Shown piece by piece: positions 59,701-64,000 of a stretch of 64,000 bases of DNA; position 1 is the stretch's first letter; each line of letters begins with the position of its first letter. The stretch covers positions 37,052,501 to 37,116,500 of the forward strand of contig NC_059501.1 in assembly GCF_914767665.1 (NCBI RefSeq), read 5' to 3'. A model generated the notes under the pieces. The model had not been told where the DNA came from, searched no databases, and saw only the letters and a list, made by a program, of their open reading frames with translations. Source of the DNA: Harmonia axyridis. Taxonomy: Eukaryota > Arthropoda > Insecta > Coleoptera > Coccinellidae. Position numbers and translations under genes: made by a program.

Positions 59701-60736
59701 ATAAATTCTCACAAAAAGTCCTGAAGGATTCACGCTTAGCATTCCGAATTTTATTTTTAACTGCTGCTTGGATATTCTTAGCATTAAGGTATTGTTCGGT
59801 AGTAGGATTTCGCAGGTACATTTTGAACGCTTCAGACCTTTTTTTAACAGCCTCAGAAAGCTCAACATTCCACCAAGACTTCCTATAAGTAGTTGGCTTA
59901 GGAGGTTTTTTCTTTGGAATGGATGAATCGGCAGCCTCTTTAATGAGATCGCAAAATTCTTTAAGGGTATTGGGTGTTCGGGATTGGATCCCATTGGCAA
60001 TGGTTTCCTGATATTTACACCAGTCAGCCTGAGAGAGGTTGTATTCCCGTGTAGAGAACCGAATACGAGAGGTGGGTAAGGAATGTTGAAAGGGATTTAG
60101 CGATATTAATATTGGGAGATGATCACTATTTCCAGGGTCAGAAATCACCCTCCATTTGGAATTAATTCTGAGGTCGCTAGAACTTAAAGCTAGATCAGGA
60201 GCACTCAAGTTTTTGCCAGGAGCAGTGACCCTGGTTGGGGAGCCATCGTTTAAAAGACATATATCGTTGAATAGAAGGAATTCTGCGACAATTTTACCGT
60301 TAAGGTTTAGCATACCTGAACCCCAACTAGGATTTTGAGCGTTTAAATCCCCACAGATAAGGAATGGTTGCGAGATTTTGCTAAGTAACATGTTCCAGAA
60401 TGATGTTGGCAAGGTAACATGTGGAGGGGAATAAATATTAATTATGGTAAGGTTCATAGAAGTTAAATTGATTCCATGGAACTGAACCATATCAGGAGCT
60501 TCAACAGAATCCAGGTTGATGACCGTAAAGGAAATATTTGTCTTTATCAGTGAGGCAATACCCCCAGCTCGAGAGACTCTATCCTGCTTATAAATATGAA
60601 ATCCTGGAACTTTGAAATTCCAAAATTCATTAAGCCAGGTTTCCGACAATAAAACAACACTTGGTGAGTACTCCTCAATTAGTGATTTTAGATTGTCAAT
60701 ATTTGATAGAACCGACCTGATATTCCACTGTATGAT
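56760..60736 (-). mobile_element. Young LINE with RNase H (I/LOA/R1 group), perfect 12-bp target duplication
   Basis: The perfect duplication GAATCCCTATGC lies at 56748-56759 and 60737-60748. The 3' end (minus strand) finishes in a GAAGAAGAAGA-type tail at 56760-56772. The 5' end is cut exactly at the start of the endonuclease domain: the frame reads FIIQWNIRSVLSNIDNLKSL from the junction. About 4.0 kb. A single open frame fills the endonuclease, RT and RNase H regions, so insertion was recent. Confidence 0.95.
57080..60736 (-). CDS. LINE ORF2: endonuclease, reverse transcriptase, RNase H
   Basis: Open without a stop from the 5' junction (60736) to 57080, about 1218 codons; the first ATG is at 60649. 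Domains in order: apurinic-type endonuclease (IIQWNIRS, SETWLNEFW, FLICGDLNAQNPSWGS, DPGNSDHLPILISL); RT (YRPIALTSCILKILEYLL, LQFGFRKGKSVNDAL, FLDIKQAYDSV, LLQGSPKNPILFN, LKYADDSTIIST); RNase H (MVFTDASKSPTLTGIGIYS, ICSAELIAILEA, IISDSMSALE, IPSHTNIQGNDMADNLAK); and a Cys/His tail (SDLCGCGERGDIPHIFFNC). Catalytic residues of all three enzymes are present. No ORF1 remains, so the copy is 5'-truncated and probably unable to move on its own. Confidence 0.9.
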   Translation of the reverse strand: MIQWNIRSVLSNIDNLKSLIEEYSPSVVLLSETWLNEFWNFKVPGFHIYKQDRVSRAGGIASLIKTNISFTVINLDSVEAPDMVQFHGINLTSMNLTIINIYSPPHVTLPTSFWNMLLSKISQPFLICGDLNAQNPSWGSGMLNLNGKIVAEFLLFNDICLLNDGSPTRVTAPGKNLSAPDLALSSSDLRINSKWRVISDPGNSDHLPILISLNPFQHSLPTSRIRFSTREYNLSQADWCKYQETIANGIQSRTPNTLKEFCDLIKEAADSSIPKKKPPKPTTYRKSWWNVELSEAVKKRSEAFKMYLRNPTTEQYLNAKNIQAAVKNKIRNAKRESFRTFCENLSTRNGAKLWSDIAKFQHGCKPPATRVSSTTCGQKIIDRLCPTQNTSNIQTNIPEVYRPLPFPPITLDELIMCINSKKESCPGKDGISYGMLKSLPIQAKELMTQIFNNLFENPYIPLSLKDTVVVPICKPNKSPDDPLSYRPIALTSCILKILEYLLATRLERIYQQSTDNRELQFGFRKGKSVNDALAYLVASMYSAFSRNEVVIIVFLDIKQAYDSVRFDLLENTLRSMKVPLPIIQLLRSLTVHTNIFLVDPSLGKLIGPKQSNIGLLQGSPKNPILFNCFVGDLQNCIDIPGVTVLKYADDSTIISTGASFKVAFEKMTKALKCVERWANTKSLQLSPEKSSALCCNRSNAISNIPSLNMFQQSIPWTKTVKYLGVTIHQSLDWSQHIHNMCSKSLQGINVMRALCRTWWGSHPSTQLLLYKATVRPFLDYGAIFYGKCQKALLNKLDRVQYSALRTAMGYMKSTPIPVIMMESNELPLKYRRLYLATKFVTKLHRISNDPVLNKILSLKNWTSAGNPPPIIESFSLINNSESFYSSYQLPCFSHDLTVHSSFIPYINFDLSKDSPDNSLPFTTRCSKDFPDHIMVFTDASKSPTLTGIGIYSPVGISMSQKIPDHFSICSAELIAILEATREIKRKNLKRCLIISDSMSALEKISKWRNSAKNDHITLAIRANLLYLSDHGFSIKLIWIPSHTNIQGNDMADNLAKQGSEESVIKRADISDFWPRYKRIVWERWREEWKVSIGNRTFSKYVHIGSFGVKPWFKGIDLSRGNIVTMNRLRSEHCCTPSHLMRIHVVDSDLCGCGERGDIPHIFFNCRDNMMNCSRLYDDLINTRRITNFPLNIYDLIFSNDITVYILLYNFLLASKIKL

Positions 60737-60842
60737 GAATCCCTATGCATTTAGTTGTCCAGTCCACAGAATATATTGATGCTCACAAACGAGCATTATC
60801 AATCATAGACCTAATATCAAATTTGGATAAATTGGTATTAAT

Positions 60843-61328
60843 TAAGATGTCTAAAAACATGGTGAATGCACTCGTCAAATTTTGAATCCAATGACATTCG
60901 ACCAAATTGAAAATATTAGTTTTAGTTCGTGGCGGCGCCGCAATGTCATACTTGTCATTTCCGTTGATTTTGATTGGATACATTAATTAAAACCCGATAC
61001 TGTCCAATCAAAAGCGACGTGTAACCGAGTATGATCGTGCAAAGTCGTGAAACAAAACACGAAACGTTTGCTGAGATGAATTCAAATATTTGTAATAGAG
61101 AGAGTTTATTGGTATTTCAATTACAAGAATTACTTCCATAGATCATAACTATAATGAAATATATACATATAGGTACATAATGGCACAAAACTCGTAAATA
61201 ATAAATAACAAGAATCTTAATTTGTTGATAGCGCCACCTACAGTTGACATAATGAAGCTTATCTAATATTCTCAAAATTGGCAAAACAAAAGCTAATCAG
61301 TTCATACACCTGGTTTTTAGACATCTTA
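60843..61328 (+). mobile_element. hAT-type miniature element, copy 1 (486 bp)
   Basis: Ends TAAGATGTCTAAAAACATGG and, reversed, TAAGATGTCTAAAAACCAGG are flanked by the perfect 8-bp duplication GTATTAAT (60835-60842 and 61329-61336). No coding sequence. A near-identical copy lies inverted at 62419-62904. Confidence 0.95.
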
Positions 61329-61336
61329 GTATTAAT

Positions 61337-62360
61337 ATTATTGCCTCTGTTAATATTCCTATTTTCTGTATCTTATGGAAACGTTAACCGTTTTTCATTT
61401 GACGACAAAAAAATATTGTATTATTTATCGACATCCCAATAGAAGAGTTAGACTTTCAAGGTCGATATCCATTAATTTGACAAAAAAAATTGATAAATGT
61501 TCAAAAAAAAGCTTATTATAACCTGAAACGAATAATGGACGGGGTGAACTTTCGTTTACATCTCAGTTAAAGTCGACTTTCATCAAAAAATTATTTCAAA
61601 TAACCTAATCATAATCTTTGGTGGACTCGGTGGTAAACAAACAGCAGACACCTTTGCATTTAGTGTGGAATACATATTCTCAATTTGATAATAGTTAACT
61701 GATTTCTCCTAATAATATCTTATTAATATCGCCCACAAACGATTTTGTATATTATGGACCAATGATCTAATTATATGAAGATAGTGCGAAGAGAGAGCAA
61801 TCGACTTCAACATAGGAGTGAGATGCATGATGTCCGCATCAGCTGACTGGAGTCATAACGTTGTTTTGATTGGTGTTACATACTGACCCAATCAATACGA
61901 TTCAGTCATTGGTTGAAATTCGAACTTCTCCTTCTTTAACTTCATCTACTTGGCGTGACCGGAGACTCGACCTTTTCTCTCTCTAATATTGGAGTCAAAA
62001 CACTAGACGATCGCCCAACGCCTCTATGTGTTATTAGATTATGTATTCTTATTATTAGTTATGTTTAAACAATCTAAACATCTGGGGAGGGGGCGTTAAG
62101 ATGTGACGTCACTGACGCCAAAATTGCGTATTAAGTAGGTAAGCTTTTATAAGGGGGTTCAAACCCCCCCCGAAATGTTTAAGATGTCGAAATTTATTAA
62201 TCTTTTTCTTCTTTTATTCTCATTTATTTCTATGAAAAAAATTCTTATTTCTGCCATTAGCCTTTCTTTTTTTTAAACCTTAGTATGTCAAATTTTAGGG
62301 GTGGCAGCAGAATTTTAGGTGGGGCCGCGCCTACTCCATACCTCCCCCCCCCCTAGCGTC
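61337..62360. other. Between the two miniature elements, no gene
   Basis: AT-rich DNA, then a GC-rich hAT-like end at about 62300-62367 (reversed it begins CAGTGGCGACGCTAGGGGG). Nothing else is recognised. Confidence 0.4.
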
Positions 62361-62367
62361 GCCACTG

Positions 62368-63390
62368 GCAAGTATATTTCTGGAATTATTTTTATTTCGT
62401 ATAAAAAGACCAAGTATCTAAGATGTCTAAAAACCAGGTGTATGAAGTGATTAGCTTTTGTTTTGCCAATTTTGAGAATATTAGATAAGCTTCGTTATGT
62501 CAACTGTAGGTAGCGCTATCAACAAATTAAGATTCTTGTTATTTATTATTTACGAGTTTTGTGCCATTATATACCTATATGTATATCTTTCATTATAGAT
62601 ATGATCTATGGAAGTAATTCTTGTAACTGAAATACCAATAAACTCTCTCTATTACAAATATTTGAATTCATTCCAGTGAACCTTTCGTGTTTTGTTTTAC
62701 GACTTTGCACGATCATACTCGGTTACACGTCGCTTTTGATTGGTCAGTATCGGGTTTTAATTATTGTATCCAATCAAAATCAACGGAAATGACAAGTATG
62801 ACATTGCGGCGCCGCCACGAACTAAAACTAATATTTTCAATTTGGTCAAATGTCATTGCATTCAAAATTTGACGAGTGCATTCACCATGTTTTTAGACAT
62901 CTTACAAGTATCATTGCATTTTGACAATTGTTGAAAACATGTAATCAATGTGTTCTCAATTGTATCTATCATCATGTAAAAATCGTTCATTTTATATATT
63001 TCTTCCAGATCAGTTGGTGTCTCATCCATTGCTTCGTATTCAAATAACAGTCTCTTTCTTCGCAATCAAACTGTTTTAAAAAATGAATCTATTTCGGTCA
63101 CATATGCAATATCTTTAGCTGTGATTAAAGCTGAAGAAAAGCTATGGTTTCCAAATTCCGAACAGTTTTTCAGTATTTGCGATGCATTTGGCGAGTCCAT
63201 AGTTTCAGACTGCAAAGCTTTACTTACAATATTCAATTGAAACAATATATTATACATCATTGTAATTATGAAGTCAAATTGTTCCATGTTCTGACGACAA
63301 TGCCTCTTATGCTGCAACTGATATGTTGGCGCCCCCTCATGATGGCTCCCGGTGCGGTCGCATCGCGCCCACCGCCCTAGGACGCCCCTG
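62368..63390 (-). mobile_element. hAT element fragment with transposase remains
   Basis: The minus strand begins at 63390 with a GC-rich hAT terminus (CAGGGGCGTCCTAGGGCGGT). It then reads transposase C-terminal-half pieces: NIVSKALQSETMDSPNASQI, ALITAKDIAYVTEIDSFFK, LLFEYEAMDETPTDLEEIYK and SKCNDT. It is interrupted by the miniature element 62419-62904. The coding resumes for a few residues beyond it before the fragment ends near 62368. Broken by frameshifts. It is a diverged cousin of the transposase at 32160-34069, which reads LFDYEHTDEAPQDPKIAFK at the matching place. Confidence 0.7.
62419..62904 (-). mobile_element. hAT-type miniature element, copy 2 (486 bp, inverted)
   Basis: The same length and sequence as copy 1 in reverse orientation, with few differences, flanked by the perfect 8-bp duplication CAAGTATC (62411-62418 and 62905-62912). 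It is inserted in a hAT transposase fragment. Confidence 0.95.
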
Positions 63391-63581
63391 AAAAAATAAG
63401 TTACACACCTTACTTCCGACAGACAGACAAAAGCTATATGTATAGAGAGGTAGGTTGAAAACCACGAGATATCAACTATGGTTGAAAATATTTCAACCAT
63501 ATTGTATTATAATCATCAATTAATCTTCAAATTAATTTAAATGAGATATGATTACTTCAAACATAATAATATATCGAAATA

Positions 63582-63960
63582 CAGTAGACTCTCGTTTACT
63601 CAAACCTATCGTTAACTCGAAATCCTCGATAATTCCAATTATTTTCAATCCCCTTGGAAAAACCTTTCTAAGCCGAAAAAATTTCCATGCATAACTGGAA
63701 GTGATTTTACGAATATATTTTCCCTTTTTTACCTCAATAAGTCGAAGACCCATCAAAATTACCTCTATAACTCGAAGTCAGTAGTTAATTCCAAACCACG
63801 CCACACAAGTACAAACGTGTCGAAGAATCGAGCGTATTCAATGATGCCATAATCGCATCGTGAGGTTTTATGGAGTTTAGTTTTGTTTGTTGTTTGGTTT
63901 TGTGAAGACTGTAGAAAATACATTTTTTGTTTAATGTTTTTAATAACGACTCTCCTAAGC
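63582..63960. mobile_element. Pogo/Tigger-like terminus, incomplete
   Basis: CAGTAGACTCTCGTTTACTC after a TA resembles the ends of pogo/Tigger-group elements. It is followed by diverged words of the type TAACTCGAA and AAGTCGAAG. The opposite end is not found before the window ends. Confidence 0.5.
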
Positions 63961-63964
63961 CTCT

Positions 63965-64000
63965 TAGAGTGGGGTTGCCATACGTCCCGGTACGCCGGGA
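63965..64000. other. Start of another transposon at the window edge
   Basis: GGGGTTGCCATACGTCCCGG is a GC-rich motif typical of a hAT-type terminus. It runs off the window and cannot be assigned. Confidence 0.3.

Noticed and set aside
60843..62904. One 2-kb fold-back transposon
   Set aside because: Each 486-bp arm has its own complete ends and its own distinct perfect 8-bp duplication, so these are two separate insertions.

Overview
This is AT-rich eukaryotic DNA with short GT-AG introns, TATA boxes and AATAAA signals. It holds Tc1/mariner, hAT and LINE elements of arthropod type. Two gene families point to an insect, probably a beetle: a Gly/His-rich secreted peptide, and a peptide ending GGYKTHGY, the ending I recall from the beetle antifungal peptides tenecin-3 and holotricin-3. 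The species is not identified.

Layout. (1) 1-43 kb is gene-poor and full of transposons, and carries at least six small secreted-peptide genes (called SP-A to SP-F here). Each has the same plan: a micro-exon of 3-7 codons that begins the signal peptide, a phase-0 intron, and one second exon holding the rest of the signal peptide and the mature peptide. The mature parts are unrelated in sequence: poly-His (SP-A, 2.0 kb), acidic/Tyr-rich (SP-B, 3.4-7.3 kb), Gly/Asn-rich (SP-C, 13.7-16.4 kb), a 25-residue Gly/His tandem repeat (SP-D, 21.6-22.9 kb), Arg/Asn-rich on the minus strand (SP-E, 30.0-31.3 kb), and a long peptide with the tenecin-like tail (SP-F, 41.3-42.9 kb). This is the most interesting system in the window. 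(2) 44.9-56.4 kb on the minus strand is the five-exon gene for origin recognition complex subunit 4 (ORC4), about 432 aa. (3) Its last intron, 10.1 kb, contains on the opposite strand an intact, intronless-in-coding aminotransferase gene of the kynurenine aminotransferase/glutamine transaminase K type (48.3-49.6 kb), plus a LINE and two palindromic transposons. (4) 56.8-63.9 kb is a transposon pile-up: a nearly full-length RNase-H-bearing LINE with a perfect 12-bp target duplication, and two inverted 486-bp hAT-type miniature elements, each with its own perfect 8-bp duplication.

Mobile DNA elsewhere includes a deleted mariner-like element (4.8-5.6 kb), a Tc1-like element invaded by two further elements (8.1-11.6 kb), LINE fragments (23.6-25.6, 35.7-39.4, 40.2, 45.5-46.9 kb), a hAT element with intact ends (31.5-34.5 kb) and a fold-back element with captured reverse-transcriptase sequence and a (CTGTA)n array (52.6-55.0 kb). 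All calls come from reading the sequence; no database search was run. The peptide genes are not known to act together: the shared secretion, gene plan and clustering suggest an immune or cuticle/secretory peptide locus, which is inference.
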